A DNA stretch of 64,000 nt from CAYJFD01 sp964369605 (GCA_964369605.1 CAYJFD010000006.1:1-64000), one strand, 5' to 3'. Shown: positions 26,524 to 36,477, numbered from the stretch's first letter. Notes: generated by a model from the letters alone, not told the origin. Numbers and translations: made by a program.

Positions 26524-28545
26524 ATGAAAAATTACAAAATTTTACTGAGTGTTTTACTTACACTAGTCGCGATGTTGACATTTTCTTGCGACAAAGAACC
26601 AGAAGATAGTAAAGACCCTAACTATATGAATACAGAAGTGTTTGACTTGACGCAAATATCATCTGATTCAAAAAGCCTTCAAGTAGGGGTAACTCTCAAG
26701 ACAGATAGCGATCCGGGCTTCTATATAGTGGGTGTAGCTACAAAGGAGCAGTTTATGGGCGAATTTACAAGTGACGATTCAAAACTAGCCGATTACATAG
26801 TAAAGTATGCTTTAGCTAAGGGAGTAAGTCTTGTAGATCCAGGTAATAACTACATTTTTAGAGGAAATGCACACGTTCATCTATCTGGTACTTGGAGTAT
26901 TGCGCCAGCAACAGATTATATAATCGCAGCATTCTTAGTCTCGAAAGATGGAGAACTTAAATCAATGGTGAGTAAGATAGAAGTAAAGACTGATGAGATT
27001 AATGTGTCAGAAGGACCATTCGAGGTTTCTATCGAGAATACAGAATTCAATGATATCGTATTAAACATCACTCCAAAAGATCCAGAAAGTAATTATTTTG
27101 TAGGTCTTACGACTCAAAATGCAGTAGATACGACTCCGATAGAAGATATAGCTGAGGGGCTAATAGCTAACTGGATAACTTATGGAATAGATTTTAGTAA
27201 GGTAGATAACCGATATGTTTACAAAGGAAATAATCAGGTGTCTATGAAGCATTGGTTACTAGCACCTAATACGAACTATGTAGTATATGTTTTCACTATA
27301 GGAAGTGCAGGTGAGATATTATCAGAAATACAGGCTATAGGTGCCAAGACAGATGAGGTACTAGAGGCTCCTATTGAATTAAGTGTCTTAGAGGTAACAC
27401 AAGATGAGATTAAGCTTAATGTAGTGCCACAAAGTGAGGTAGGGAATTACTTTGTATATGGTACGACAAAGGATGATATAGAAGCTGGTTATTCAGGTGA
27501 CACTTATGCTTTCGCTGCAAATATTTTAATATTCTTAAAGCAGTTTGGACGAGATTTTTCTAGTCCGGATAACGAGTTAATCTATAACGGAGAGAATAAG
27601 GTTAGTATGACAACTGTTTTAAGAGGACCTCTAATGCCAGGTGCAGAATATGTTATAATAGCATGTGGCGTAGATGCAAATGGAACTATTACGACTCCTG
27701 TAGCTTCTCTTTACCAGAATACGGCAGAACCTGAAATGAGTGATATGAAACTAGAGATATCATCTCATTTCCCAGGACCATCTTCTACTATGTTAAGAGT
27801 TAAGCCTTCAAATGATGAGGAGTCCTTTATCTTCCAACCGTTAACAGATGCTCAGATAGAGTCTATGACAGAGGAAGAGATAATAAACTTTTTATTAGAT
27901 AGCGGAAGTGGTTATAGCGGAATTCAGATCGGAACATTCGGCAATTTGTCACCAGAAACGCACTATACAGTATATGCATTTGGTTTTGCAGGGCGTACTA
28001 AAACCACGGAAATCTTTAAATACCAATTTAGTACTGTACGTGATGAAATAGAAATCCCAGAAGATATAACTTTCACAACAGAGCCTTTTGGAAATATAAC
28101 GATAAAAATTATAGATGATCAGACTCCTTCAAAATTAGATGTCGCTCCGAATGATAAGGAGAACCCCTATTTCTTTCAAGTTATTGACAAAGATACTTAT
28201 AACACTTTCCCAACTGACGAGGCTATAGTAAAAGCTGCGTATGCAGAAATCAGGTTAGCAGCATCGCAGGTAGAAAACGGAAGTAATGTTACCGAATTCT
28301 CAAAAAGATGTTTAGTTGGAGAAGTAACGAGTATGAATTTTATGTCCTTCCCTCCAGGAACCTCATTTATAGCCTATGCTTTTACAGTAGACCAAACAAC
28401 GCTTATGCCAACAACAGAAATGAAGAAGGTTGAGATCGTAAGTCCAGGTTATTCTACTAAGGCTGAAGTCGAGGAGTTTGCAAGAAAGTACCTATCAGGA
28501 GAGCCTCTTCCTATACATACTAAATTTGTAGTGAGTGAAATTTAG
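26524..28545 (+). CDS. Lipoprotein with about five tandem domains of 105-130 residues
   Basis: The ATG at 26524 gives a clean lipoprotein signal (LLTLVAMLTFSC); the frame is open 19 codons upstream without a signal. The rest is built of about five diverged copies of one domain, each running from a beta strand with an N-Y/P-F(F/Y) core (ESNYFVGLT, VGNYFVYGTT, KENPYFFQVI) to a closing APxTxYxVYxF-like strand (LAPNTNYVVYVF, LSPETHYTVYAF, FPPGTSFIAYAF). The closing strand resembles fibronectin type III-like folds. No known family is recognised. It is divergent from a TPR/AraC regulator, as in the fimbrillin/LRR pair, suggesting a regulated surface protein. Confidence 0.7.
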   Translation: MKNYKILLSVLLTLVAMLTFSCDKEPEDSKDPNYMNTEVFDLTQISSDSKSLQVGVTLKTDSDPGFYIVGVATKEQFMGEFTSDDSKLADYIVKYALAKGVSLVDPGNNYIFRGNAHVHLSGTWSIAPATDYIIAAFLVSKDGELKSMVSKIEVKTDEINVSEGPFEVSIENTEFNDIVLNITPKDPESNYFVGLTTQNAVDTTPIEDIAEGLIANWITYGIDFSKVDNRYVYKGNNQVSMKHWLLAPNTNYVVYVFTIGSAGEILSEIQAIGAKTDEVLEAPIELSVLEVTQDEIKLNVVPQSEVGNYFVYGTTKDDIEAGYSGDTYAFAANILIFLKQFGRDFSSPDNELIYNGENKVSMTTVLRGPLMPGAEYVIIACGVDANGTITTPVASLYQNTAEPEMSDMKLEISSHFPGPSSTMLRVKPSNDEESFIFQPLTDAQIESMTEEEIINFLLDSGSGYSGIQIGTFGNLSPETHYTVYAFGFAGRTKTTEIFKYQFSTVRDEIEIPEDITFTTEPFGNITIKIIDDQTPSKLDVAPNDKENPYFFQVIDKDTYNTFPTDEAIVKAAYAEIRLAASQVENGSNVTEFSKRCLVGEVTSMNFMSFPPGTSFIAYAFTVDQTTLMPTTEMKKVEIVSPGYSTKAEVEEFARKYLSGEPLPIHTKFVVSEI

Positions 28546-28550
28546 TAAAA

Positions 28551-30524
28551 CTAGTTTAATCGGTTAAGCTCTTTAGCAAAACGATTTTTAACAAGCATTA
28601 GGACCTTGAGTTTGAGCATAAGTTTTTTCTCCAACTCTTGGTCCTTTTTTTCGGAAGCAGCGCGAAGCTCTTCCATCACAGTTTGGTAGGTGTGAGCCGT
28701 GAATTTGGACTTAAAAATGAGTATAGCTTTCGGAACAGTGGTATTGAGAATGTTCTCCTCAGGAACAAGGGACCTTGTGAACTCCTTAATGCTTAAGGTA
28801 TGTTGTTCGTAAATGAGGTCTAGGCTAATCTCCCTTACAATCTTTGATTCATGATGAAAAAGCCTTTTTTGAATAATATCCTGGGACTCTACTTTTCCGA
28901 GTTCATCTCTCACCTTATAATACTCGTCGTATACAAGTTTGAAATTACTATCAAGTAGCTCTATATCATCGCATTTAAGCTCTGAGTGAATATACTCCGA
29001 CACGCTAGTTTCAGAGTCAATATTTAATTCGCCAAAGCGAATTAAGTAATAAAGTATCTCTCTTTCAGAAGTGTAGGTTGCGGACTTCTGCCATTTTTGC
29101 TCCTTTCTTGTTTCTACAACACGCTCCTTTGGAGCAATATCGGGAGCAAAGAAATCAGCCGGTATTGCAGCTTTTTGCTGCGCCTGCTTTTTATTTATAT
29201 TTTCAGATCTTACCTTCGAGACCTCTCTAGTAAGTATCTCGGCTTTCATTCCGAGCTTGTTTGATGTCTCCTCTATGTAGACGCTACGTGAAATCGGATC
29301 AGGAATAAGAGATACAGTACGTATGATCTCGTGAATTAACTCTGCCTTTCGAATAGGGTCTTTTGCTATATCCTTAGATAGTATGGAGTATTTGAATTCT
29401 ATAAAATCTATTTCGGAATTTAGAAGAAAGGATTGAATCTGCTCAGTGGAGTGTGCTCTAGCAAAAGAGTCTGGATCTTCCCCGTCTGGAAGTGGGATAA
29501 CCTTTATCTCAAGCCCCTCTTCAAGAAGCATATCAATACCTCTTAGCGAGGCCTTTATACCAGCACTATCACCGTCGTAAATAACACATACCTTATTTGT
29601 AAATCTCTTGATGAGTCTTATTTGCTCTATCGTGAGCGATGTGCCAGACGAGGCGATAACATTTTCTATTCCAGCTTGATGAAAAGATATCACATCCGTA
29701 TAGCCCTCTACTAAGTAGCATTTTTGAAGACGAGAAATAGATGCTTTCGCGAAATATATCCCGTAAAGAGAACGACTCTTATTGTAAATCTCTGTCTCTG
29801 GTGAGTTGATATATTTAGCTATCTGCTTGTCCTCTCGGAGTGTTCTTCCTCCAAAGGCTATGACCCTACCACTTAGAGAGTGTATTGGGAATAGTGCCCT
29901 ATCATAGAACTTATCAAAGACACTGCCATCGTTGCGCTCTATAGCTAAACCACTATTTATTAGATATTCTTTTTTATATCCACCCTTTAGTGCGTAGTCG
30001 CAAAAAGAAGAAAAGACCTCATCAGTATGGTGGTGATCAAGGGCGAAACCAAGGCCAAATTTCTCAATGATTTCTTCTGAAAAGCCCCTCTTATCTTTAA
30101 AATAAGAAAGGCCTATGTTTCTGCCGTACTTAGATGATTGTAGTACTCTGCTATAATATTTCTGAGCTAGCTCAGAAACAACCAAGAGGGATTCTCTATT
30201 CTGTCTCTTTGCTACTTCTTCAGGAGTTTCATCCTTCTCGATTATTTCGATGCCGTATTTATTTGCAAGGTATCTCAGAGCTTCAACGTAGGTCATCTGT
30301 TCATGCTCCATTACAAAGCCTACTGAACTGCCGGATTTACCACAGCCAAAGCATTTAAAAATACCCTTACTCTGGGATACAGAAAAAGAAGGGGTCTTCT
30401 CATTATGAAAAGGACAACAGGCGATATGGTTTGCACCTCTACGTTTTAGGGTGATAAAGTCAGATACAACATCTACTATATCAGCACTATCTAGAATCTT
30501 CTCAACCGTTGCCGAATCAATCAT
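28551..30524 (-). CDS. dnaG: DNA primase DnaG
   Basis: DnaG makes RNA primers for replication. The CHC2 zinc finger is at residues 36-61 (CPFHNEKTPSF, then KCFGCGKSG). The TOPRIM domain has VEGYTDVISFHQAG near 270 and VIYDGDSAGIKAS near 315. The C-terminal helical DnaB-binding region follows a linker rich in Lys and Gln. It is the last gene of a recA-trpS-dnaG unit and starts 13 bases after the trpS stop. It ends six bases from the convergent lipoprotein gene. Confidence 0.97.
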   Translation of the reverse strand: MIDSATVEKILDSADIVDVVSDFITLKRRGANHIACCPFHNEKTPSFSVSQSKGIFKCFGCGKSGSSVGFVMEHEQMTYVEALRYLANKYGIEIIEKDETPEEVAKRQNRESLLVVSELAQKYYSRVLQSSKYGRNIGLSYFKDKRGFSEEIIEKFGLGFALDHHHTDEVFSSFCDYALKGGYKKEYLINSGLAIERNDGSVFDKFYDRALFPIHSLSGRVIAFGGRTLREDKQIAKYINSPETEIYNKSRSLYGIYFAKASISRLQKCYLVEGYTDVISFHQAGIENVIASSGTSLTIEQIRLIKRFTNKVCVIYDGDSAGIKASLRGIDMLLEEGLEIKVIPLPDGEDPDSFARAHSTEQIQSFLLNSEIDFIEFKYSILSKDIAKDPIRKAELIHEIIRTVSLIPDPISRSVYIEETSNKLGMKAEILTREVSKVRSENINKKQAQQKAAIPADFFAPDIAPKERVVETRKEQKWQKSATYTSEREILYYLIRFGELNIDSETSVSEYIHSELKCDDIELLDSNFKLVYDEYYKVRDELGKVESQDIIQKRLFHHESKIVREISLDLIYEQHTLSIKEFTRSLVPEENILNTTVPKAILIFKSKFTAHTYQTVMEELRAASEKKDQELEKKLMLKLKVLMLVKNRFAKELNRLN

Positions 30525-30537
30525 CAGTTACTTCCTA

Positions 30538-31527
30538 TTAAAACACCTTAAAGCCAACAGCCTTCTTAGCTAGTTTTAGGGTCGCTTGAGCGCTCTCGCG
30601 AGCCTTATCTCTACCCATAGCTGCTACTTTTCTTAAGTACTCCTCATCATTATAAATCGCATCAATACGCTCCCTAATTGGAAGAGTATAGCGACATATA
30701 TCCTCGTGAAGCTGCTTCTTTAAGTCACCGTAGCGAATGGAGCAGTCAGCATATCTTTCCTTAAAAAATTCTATCGTCTCAGTTTCAGAAACTAATCCCA
30801 TAAGTGTGAATAAGTTCTGAATACATTCAGGCATTTGACTATTTGGCTCAGTCGGGCCAGAGTCAGTAAGTGCTCTCATAACCTTCTTCTTTATAGCCTT
30901 TTCATCGTCATATAGATAGATGCCATTCCCCTCACTCTTACCCATCTTTCCACTGCCATCTAGTCCAGGAACTTTAATCAAGTCCTCTCCAAAATTAAAT
31001 GCCTTTGGATCTGGGAATATCTCTTCACCGTAGAAATTATTAAATCTTCTGGCTAGAGTACGAGCCATTTCAAGGTGTTGCTCCTGATCTTTTCCAACAG
31101 GCACCCAGTTGGCTCTGTGAATTAATATATCCGCAGCCATCAAAACAGGGTAGGTAAGTAGCCCTGAATTAACATTGTCAGGGTTCTGTCTAACCTTGTC
31201 TTTAAATGATGTTGTTCTTTCTAATTCACCCTTGTATGCTAGCATGTTCAAAAGAACATATAGCTCAGATATCTCAGGGACATCACTCTGAACGAAAAGG
31301 CTACACTTCTCAGGATCTAAGCCAGAAGCTAGATATTCTGCAAGAATAGTCCTCACCGAAGAATGAAAGTCCTCAGGTTTAGGGTGGGTAGTAAGTGAAT
31401 GTAAATCAGCGATAAAGAAATAACAGTTGTATAGATCTTGAATCTTTACAAAGTTTCTTAAAGCACCAAAATAGTTTCCTAAATGAAGGTGTCCAGTGGA
31501 GCGTATACCACTAAGTACGATTTCCAT
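30538..31527 (-). CDS. trpS: Tryptophanyl-tRNA synthetase
   Basis: This class I synthetase charges tRNA-Trp. The HIGH-type motif is TGHLHLGNY at residues 11-19. The KMSKS loop is present as KMGKS at 194-198. VPVGKDQEQHLEMAR is the typical TrpRS signature. Its start lies two bases from the recA stop, indicating co-transcription. Confidence 0.96.
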   Translation of the reverse strand: MEIVLSGIRSTGHLHLGNYFGALRNFVKIQDLYNCYFFIADLHSLTTHPKPEDFHSSVRTILAEYLASGLDPEKCSLFVQSDVPEISELYVLLNMLAYKGELERTTSFKDKVRQNPDNVNSGLLTYPVLMAADILIHRANWVPVGKDQEQHLEMARTLARRFNNFYGEEIFPDPKAFNFGEDLIKVPGLDGSGKMGKSEGNGIYLYDDEKAIKKKVMRALTDSGPTEPNSQMPECIQNLFTLMGLVSETETIEFFKERYADCSIRYGDLKKQLHEDICRYTLPIRERIDAIYNDEEYLRKVAAMGRDKARESAQATLKLAKKAVGFKVF

Positions 31528-31529
31528 AA

Positions 31530-32564
31530 TTAGTCCTCTTTTACAGTTTTAATAGCATCCTTGATCTTAGTCTCGATCTCCTCCATCAACTCAACATTAT
31601 CCCTAAGAAGATTCTTAACACTCTCGCGTCCCTGACCTATCTTAGTTTCGCCGTAGCTAAACCAAGAACCACTCTTCTTAATGATACCGAACTCGATACC
31701 TAGATCTATAACTTCACCTATTCTAGAGATGCCTTCTCCGAAAACTATATCGAATTCAGCCTTTCTGAAAGGTGGAGCTAATTTATTCTTAACGATTTTA
31801 ACACGTGTTCTATTTCCTGTAGCCTCTTCGCCGTCCTTAATCTGACTAGCTCTACGAACATCCACACGAAGAGAAGCATAGAATTTAAGAGCATTACCAC
31901 CAGTTGTAGTTTCAGGATTTCCGAACATAACACCGATTTTATCTCTTAACTGGTTAATAAAGATACAGCAAGTATTTGTCTTGCTAATATTTGCTGTTAG
32001 CTTGCGCAATGCCTGACTCATAAGACGGGCCTGAAGACCCATCTTAGAATCACCCATTTCGCCCTCTATCTCAGCCTTAGGAGTAAGAGCTGCAACAGAG
32101 TCTATAACTATAATGTCAATAGCACCGCTTCGTATAAGGTTATCGGCTACTTCTAGAGCCTGCTCACCATTGTCAGGTTGAGAAATAAGAAGGGAGTCAA
32201 TATCAACACCTAAATTCTTAGCATAAGTACGGTCAAAGGCATGTTCCGCGTCAATCATAGCGGCTATTCCTCCCATTTTTTGAGCTTCTGCTATCGCATG
32301 AATAGCAAGAGTCGTCTTACCACTTGATTCTGGACCATATATTTCAATAACTCTTCCCTTAGGGTAGCCGTGAATACCAAGTGCATGATCTAGTGCTATC
32401 GAGCCTGATGGAATAGTGGAAACCTCCCATTCTGGTTCATCTCCCAGCTTCATAATCGTTCCTTTACCAAAATCTTTCTCAATCTTGTCAAGAGTAGCCT
32501 GAAGAGCTTTTAACTTAGCTTCATTTACAGCTACTGCTTTCTTTTCATCGTTTCCTTTTGCCAT
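31530..32564 (-). CDS. recA: Recombinase RecA
   Basis: RecA catalyses strand exchange and drives the SOS response where one exists. Walker A GPESSGKTT is at residues 77-85, with IDIIVIDSVAALTPKAEIEG, QALRKLTANISKTNTCCIFINQ and the GNALKFYASLRVDVRR segment. The 344-residue length is standard. It is first in a recA-trpS-dnaG unit. No obvious TAnnTTTG element or LexA-like palindrome was seen in the 40 bases upstream. recX lies 3.4 kb away on the other strand. Confidence 0.97.
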   Translation of the reverse strand: MAKGNDEKKAVAVNEAKLKALQATLDKIEKDFGKGTIMKLGDEPEWEVSTIPSGSIALDHALGIHGYPKGRVIEIYGPESSGKTTLAIHAIAEAQKMGGIAAMIDAEHAFDRTYAKNLGVDIDSLLISQPDNGEQALEVADNLIRSGAIDIIVIDSVAALTPKAEIEGEMGDSKMGLQARLMSQALRKLTANISKTNTCCIFINQLRDKIGVMFGNPETTTGGNALKFYASLRVDVRRASQIKDGEEATGNRTRVKIVKNKLAPPFRKAEFDIVFGEGISRIGEVIDLGIEFGIIKKSGSWFSYGETKIGQGRESVKNLLRDNVELMEEIETKIKDAIKTVKED

Positions 32565-32607
32565 AAAAATATTTTAATATTAAAAATGTGTACTATGTTT
32601 TTCTTAT

Positions 32608-34893
32608 TTACTGTGCACTAATTCTCTTAGTTGCACGAATAATAGGTTTTAAATTATCAGCTAACTGATATGTTTCTCTTATAATATTCTGATATAAGAA
32701 GTAGATATTTATGCTTGAATCGTCATCAGTGTCGTGGAACTTCTTAACACTAGACTCACCAGCAGCAGTAGTCTTTTTCTTAAATTCAGATAACATACGT
32801 AATATTTCAGAACTCTTTTCTTGCTTTTGCTCGTCAGTATACTTGCGATCTTGGCAGTCCTTAATATACGTATAACACTCCTTAAAGATGCCACCTACTA
32901 ATTCCTTCTTCAACATATTAAGTTCATTAATGAAATCCTTTGGAAGAGGGTTGAAGTTATTCTCAACGTGCTCTTTACAAGGCTCAGAAATACGTAATAA
33001 AGTGAAAAGTAACTGCTGAGTATGGTTACTGCAAAGATAAACCCAAGTACCTACACTGATTACCTTTGATTCTTCACAGCGTTTAAATCCAAGAAGCTGC
33101 TTCTTTCTTATTATCTTGTTCTCCTTTCTTTGGAAATAACTAGATGCAGCAAGTTTTCTTAAGGCTCTTTGATCTTCCTTAATGAAGGAGTCAGTAAGAT
33201 TATCGTAGAAATCAGCAGCAAACTTTAATTCCTTAGTCGTTGATTCAAGGATATGTGTTCTAAGACTTTCCCATACTTTTTCCTTGTCCTTATCGTTTAA
33301 GAAAATATGAGCAAGAGGATCTTTAACTTCATCATTTTTCTTTTTTCTAAACTTAATATTACTTCTTACTAGTAAGAAAATAGCTAAGCAACAAAGAGCA
33401 GCCATAGCAACAAATCCACCAAACTTCATAACAATAGCCACTAAGAAACATAGTATAAATGCAGCACCAGCTGTGATAAACCATCCTCCGATTACAGAGA
33501 TTACACCAGTGACTCTAAATACAGCACTTTCTCTTCCCCATGCTCTATCTGCAAGAGAAGTACCCATCGCTACCATAAAAGTAACAAAAGTAGTAGAAAG
33601 AGGAAGCTTTAAAGACGTACCTAAGGCCACTAGACCTGCAGCTACTACAAGGTTAACAGAGGCTCTTAGTTGGTCAAATGCAGCACCTTCTTCTAGGGTC
33701 ATCTCATCAGTATTAAATCTCTTTCCTATCCATTTTTGAACAGAAGTAGGAGTATACTTAATAATGAAATTAGTCATAGATATAAAACCATGAGTTAGTC
33801 TTCTAGCTGTAGAAGATGTACCAAACATCTCGTCATTCGCTCCCTGAGTAGAAAGATTTACAGATGTCTTGATAACATTCTTAGCCTTCTTAGAAGTCAT
33901 AAGAGCAAGTACCATTATAACACCAGCACCTATAAGGTAATAAATAGGAGTTTTAGCTGACTCATTTAGTATATCCATAGTATATGCACCTGGAGCTATT
34001 CCGTTAGCTAGTCCGTTAGCTACATAATCGTTATAAGCATCTAAACCTGTAAGAGGAACACCGATAAAGTTTACAAGGTCATTACCCGCAAATGCCATAG
34101 CAAGAGAGAATGTACCAACTAAAACGATAACTTTCAAGATGTTAACCTTTAACCAGTGCAGGATCTGCATTAATATACCGAAGCCAAGGAAACAGTAAGT
34201 TAATAAAAGAGGTGTATTTGTTTTTACCCACAGTAAAAACTCTTTTGGAATAAAAGGTGCACCCTTTAATCCCTTGATTATCATAAAGTAGAATATCGCT
34301 GTGATGGCGATACCCCCGAAAATACCAGCAAAATAGTTAAGGTATTTCTTATATTTAAATGTGAAAATAAGTCGTGAAATGTACTGTATCAACGCTCCAA
34401 AGAAGAAGGCGATAGCGATAGCTAGGAAGATACCAAGTATTACGGTAAGAGCCTTATCCGTGTTGATCATATCCGTGAGTTTTAAAGCGCCATCTGAAGC
34501 TAAGTTCTTTAGCATTGCGATAGCAACTGTACCTCCTAACAATTCAAACACCATAGAAACGGTAGTCGAGGTAGGCATTCCCATAGAATTGAAAATGTCC
34601 AAGAGCACGACATCAGTTACCATAACTGCGAGGAGAATCACTATGATCTCGTTAAAATGAAAAAATGATGGTTGAAAAATGCCGTGTCTGGCAACGTCCA
34701 TCATACCATTACTTAGCGCCGCTCCAGCAAAAACACCGATAGCCGCGATAATCATAATAGTTTTAAATTTGGCAGTCTTTGATCCAATAGCTGAATTCAA
34801 AAAATTAACTGCATCATTACTAACACCTACTACTAAGTCAAAGACAGCAAGTGCGCATAGAAAAAGGATAATTCCTAAATACAAATATTCCAT
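32608..34893 (-). CDS. PiT family inorganic phosphate permease with C-terminal PhoU-like domain
   Basis: Both halves carry the PiT signature: VVGVSNDAVNFLNSAIG near the N-terminus and AFAGNDLVNFIGVPL in the middle. About ten to twelve membrane segments occupy residues 1-525. The last 235 residues are soluble, helical and charged (HILESTTKELKFAADFYDNL), like a fused PhoU-type regulatory domain, a common form in Bacteroidota. The ATG at 34893 (MEYLYLGIILFL) was chosen over one 22 codons upstream because it starts directly with the first membrane helix. It also lies downstream of a minus-strand -7 element. Confidence 0.9.
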   Translation of the reverse strand: MEYLYLGIILFLCALAVFDLVVGVSNDAVNFLNSAIGSKTAKFKTIMIIAAIGVFAGAALSNGMMDVARHGIFQPSFFHFNEIIVILLAVMVTDVVLLDIFNSMGMPTSTTVSMVFELLGGTVAIAMLKNLASDGALKLTDMINTDKALTVILGIFLAIAIAFFFGALIQYISRLIFTFKYKKYLNYFAGIFGGIAITAIFYFMIIKGLKGAPFIPKEFLLWVKTNTPLLLTYCFLGFGILMQILHWLKVNILKVIVLVGTFSLAMAFAGNDLVNFIGVPLTGLDAYNDYVANGLANGIAPGAYTMDILNESAKTPIYYLIGAGVIMVLALMTSKKAKNVIKTSVNLSTQGANDEMFGTSSTARRLTHGFISMTNFIIKYTPTSVQKWIGKRFNTDEMTLEEGAAFDQLRASVNLVVAAGLVALGTSLKLPLSTTFVTFMVAMGTSLADRAWGRESAVFRVTGVISVIGGWFITAGAAFILCFLVAIVMKFGGFVAMAALCCLAIFLLVRSNIKFRKKKNDEVKDPLAHIFLNDKDKEKVWESLRTHILESTTKELKFAADFYDNLTDSFIKEDQRALRKLAASSYFQRKENKIIRKKQLLGFKRCEESKVISVGTWVYLCSNHTQQLLFTLLRISEPCKEHVENNFNPLPKDFINELNMLKKELVGGIFKECYTYIKDCQDRKYTDEQKQEKSSEILRMLSEFKKKTTAAGESSVKKFHDTDDDSSINIYFLYQNIIRETYQLADNLKPIIRATKRISAQ

Positions 34894-34915
34894 AATATTA
34901 TTGATATAAACTTTG

Positions 34916-34923
34916 CAAAGATA
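34916..34923 (-). promoter_or_regulatory. -7 promoter element of phosphate permease gene
   Basis: On the minus strand, TATCTTTG matches TAnnTTTG and lies 22 bases before the chosen ATG. It would be inside the coding region if the longer start were used, which supports the shorter one. Confidence 0.6.
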
Positions 34924-34938
34924 ACGAAAAAGTTTTTG

Positions 34939-34946
34939 TAATTTTG
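34939..34946 (+). promoter_or_regulatory. -7 promoter element of rlmN, four bases from the ATG
   Basis: TAATTTTG matches TAnnTTTG and is followed by CACT and the ATG. It is back-to-back with the phosphate permease promoter. Confidence 0.6.
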
Positions 34947-34950
34947 CACT

Positions 34951-35976
34951 ATGAAACAATTATTGGGACTTTCTCCGCAAGAACTGAAGCTAGTGTGCGA
35001 CGAATTAGGCTTGCCCTCGTTCACAGCCAAGCAGATAAGCCAGTGGCTATATGTAAAAAAAATAAAAACAATAGATCAGATGACAAATCTGTCTAAAGCT
35101 GCTAGGGAAACTCTGTCTAAATCTTATGAGGTGGGAAGAACACCTTATACTGAAGTCGTTAGGTCAGTAGACGGAACGGAGAAGTACCTTTTCCCCTTTG
35201 CTGGGGCTAAGGAGAGTAGATGCTCCGCAATAGAGGCGGTAATGATTCCAGACAAGGAAAGAAGAACTATTTGTGTATCTTCTCAGGCTGGGTGTGCAAA
35301 TGCTTGTCATTTTTGTATGACAGCAAGGGCAGGTTTTAATGGAAATCTAACAGCTGGCGAAATAATATCACAGTTTTTAGAGATAGATCAAGCTGATGAT
35401 CTTTCAAATGCAGTCTTTATGGGAATGGGTGAACCTTTACAAAACTATAAAGAAGTTATAAGGGCTATAGAAATCCTTACCTCAGAATGGGGTTTTGCTT
35501 GGAGTCCGAAAAGAATAACACTTTCTACTATAGGAATACTTCCAGAGTTAAAGCGTTATTTGGATGAAAGCCGTTGTCATATAGCGATAAGCTTGCATAA
35601 TCCATTCTCAGAACAAAGAGCAGCTCTTATGCCTATTGAGAAGAAATATCCGATAGAAGCGGTAGTTAATCTTTTAAGGGAATATGATTTTAGCGGGCAA
35701 AGAAGATTAAGTTTCGAGTATATAATGTTCGAAGGTGTGAATGACTCAAAAGCTCATGCTGACGCCTTGATAAGGATGTTAAGAGGTTTAGAATGCCGCA
35801 TAAATCTGATTAGGTTCCATAAAATACCTGACTGCGAACTAAAACCATCTCAAGATGTAAAGATAGAGATGTTTAAGCAGAGACTAACTAACTCAGGTTT
35901 ACTTACAACCATTAGAGCTTCTAAGGGTGAGGATGTGATGGCTGCATGTGGAATGCTCGCTGGAACAAAAGCATAG
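34951..35976 (+). CDS. rlmN: Dual-specificity RNA methyltransferase RlmN
   Basis: This radical SAM enzyme methylates C2 of A2503 in 23S rRNA and A37 in tRNAs. The cluster motif CANACHFC is at residues 114-121, and the second catalytic Cys is in MAACGML near the C-terminus. GMGEPLQNY and RITLSTIGILPEL are family signatures. Length is 341 residues. It is followed 15 bases later by recX and appears to lead a rlmN-recX-prfB unit. Confidence 0.96.
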   Translation: MKQLLGLSPQELKLVCDELGLPSFTAKQISQWLYVKKIKTIDQMTNLSKAARETLSKSYEVGRTPYTEVVRSVDGTEKYLFPFAGAKESRCSAIEAVMIPDKERRTICVSSQAGCANACHFCMTARAGFNGNLTAGEIISQFLEIDQADDLSNAVFMGMGEPLQNYKEVIRAIEILTSEWGFAWSPKRITLSTIGILPELKRYLDESRCHIAISLHNPFSEQRAALMPIEKKYPIEAVVNLLREYDFSGQRRLSFEYIMFEGVNDSKAHADALIRMLRGLECRINLIRFHKIPDCELKPSQDVKIEMFKQRLTNSGLLTTIRASKGEDVMAACGMLAGTKA

Positions 35977-35991
35977 TTTTTTGACAAGTGT

Positions 35992-36477
35992 ATGGAGAAG
36001 GGAGGGCAAGAGAAGTATTTATCTTACTTGATGAGGATCTGTTCGTTGAGAGAATATTCAAGGGCGGATATCGAGAAATATATAATAAAGAAGGGCTATA
36101 GTAAAGAGGACTCCGAAAAAATGATAAGGAGGCTTGAAGATGAAAAATTCATCGACGATGCGCGCTATGCAAATGCCTATGTGAGGGATAAATCAACACT
36201 AGCTGGATGGGGTGCAAGAAAAATAAGATATCAATTATTGTCAAAGGGACTAAGTAGAGAGGTAGTAGATGAGGCAATAGATGAAAACTACAAACAAGCA
36301 TCAGAAAAAATGGTGAAAGTATTAAGTGTCAAATGGATGACACTTGAGAAAAAAGAAGAAGATGAATATCTAAGACGAAAAAAACTAGAGGCCTATGCTG
36401 CCTCTCGTGGATATAGTTTTGATGAAATAGAAATTTTTTTAAAAAATAATAAGAATGATAACAGCAGAGCAGATTAA
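35992..36477 (+). CDS. recX: Regulatory protein RecX
   Basis: RecX inhibits RecA filaments. The 161-residue protein has the RecX three-helix repeats: LREYSRADIEKYIIKKGYS, FIDDARYANAYVRDK and GARKIRYQLLSKGLS. Its last 23 bases overlap the start of prfB in another frame. recA itself is nearby but on the opposite strand, so the two are not co-transcribed. Confidence 0.9.
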   Translation: MEKGGQEKYLSYLMRICSLREYSRADIEKYIIKKGYSKEDSEKMIRRLEDEKFIDDARYANAYVRDKSTLAGWGARKIRYQLLSKGLSREVVDEAIDENYKQASEKMVKVLSVKWMTLEKKEEDEYLRRKKLEAYAASRGYSFDEIEIFLKNNKNDNSRAD

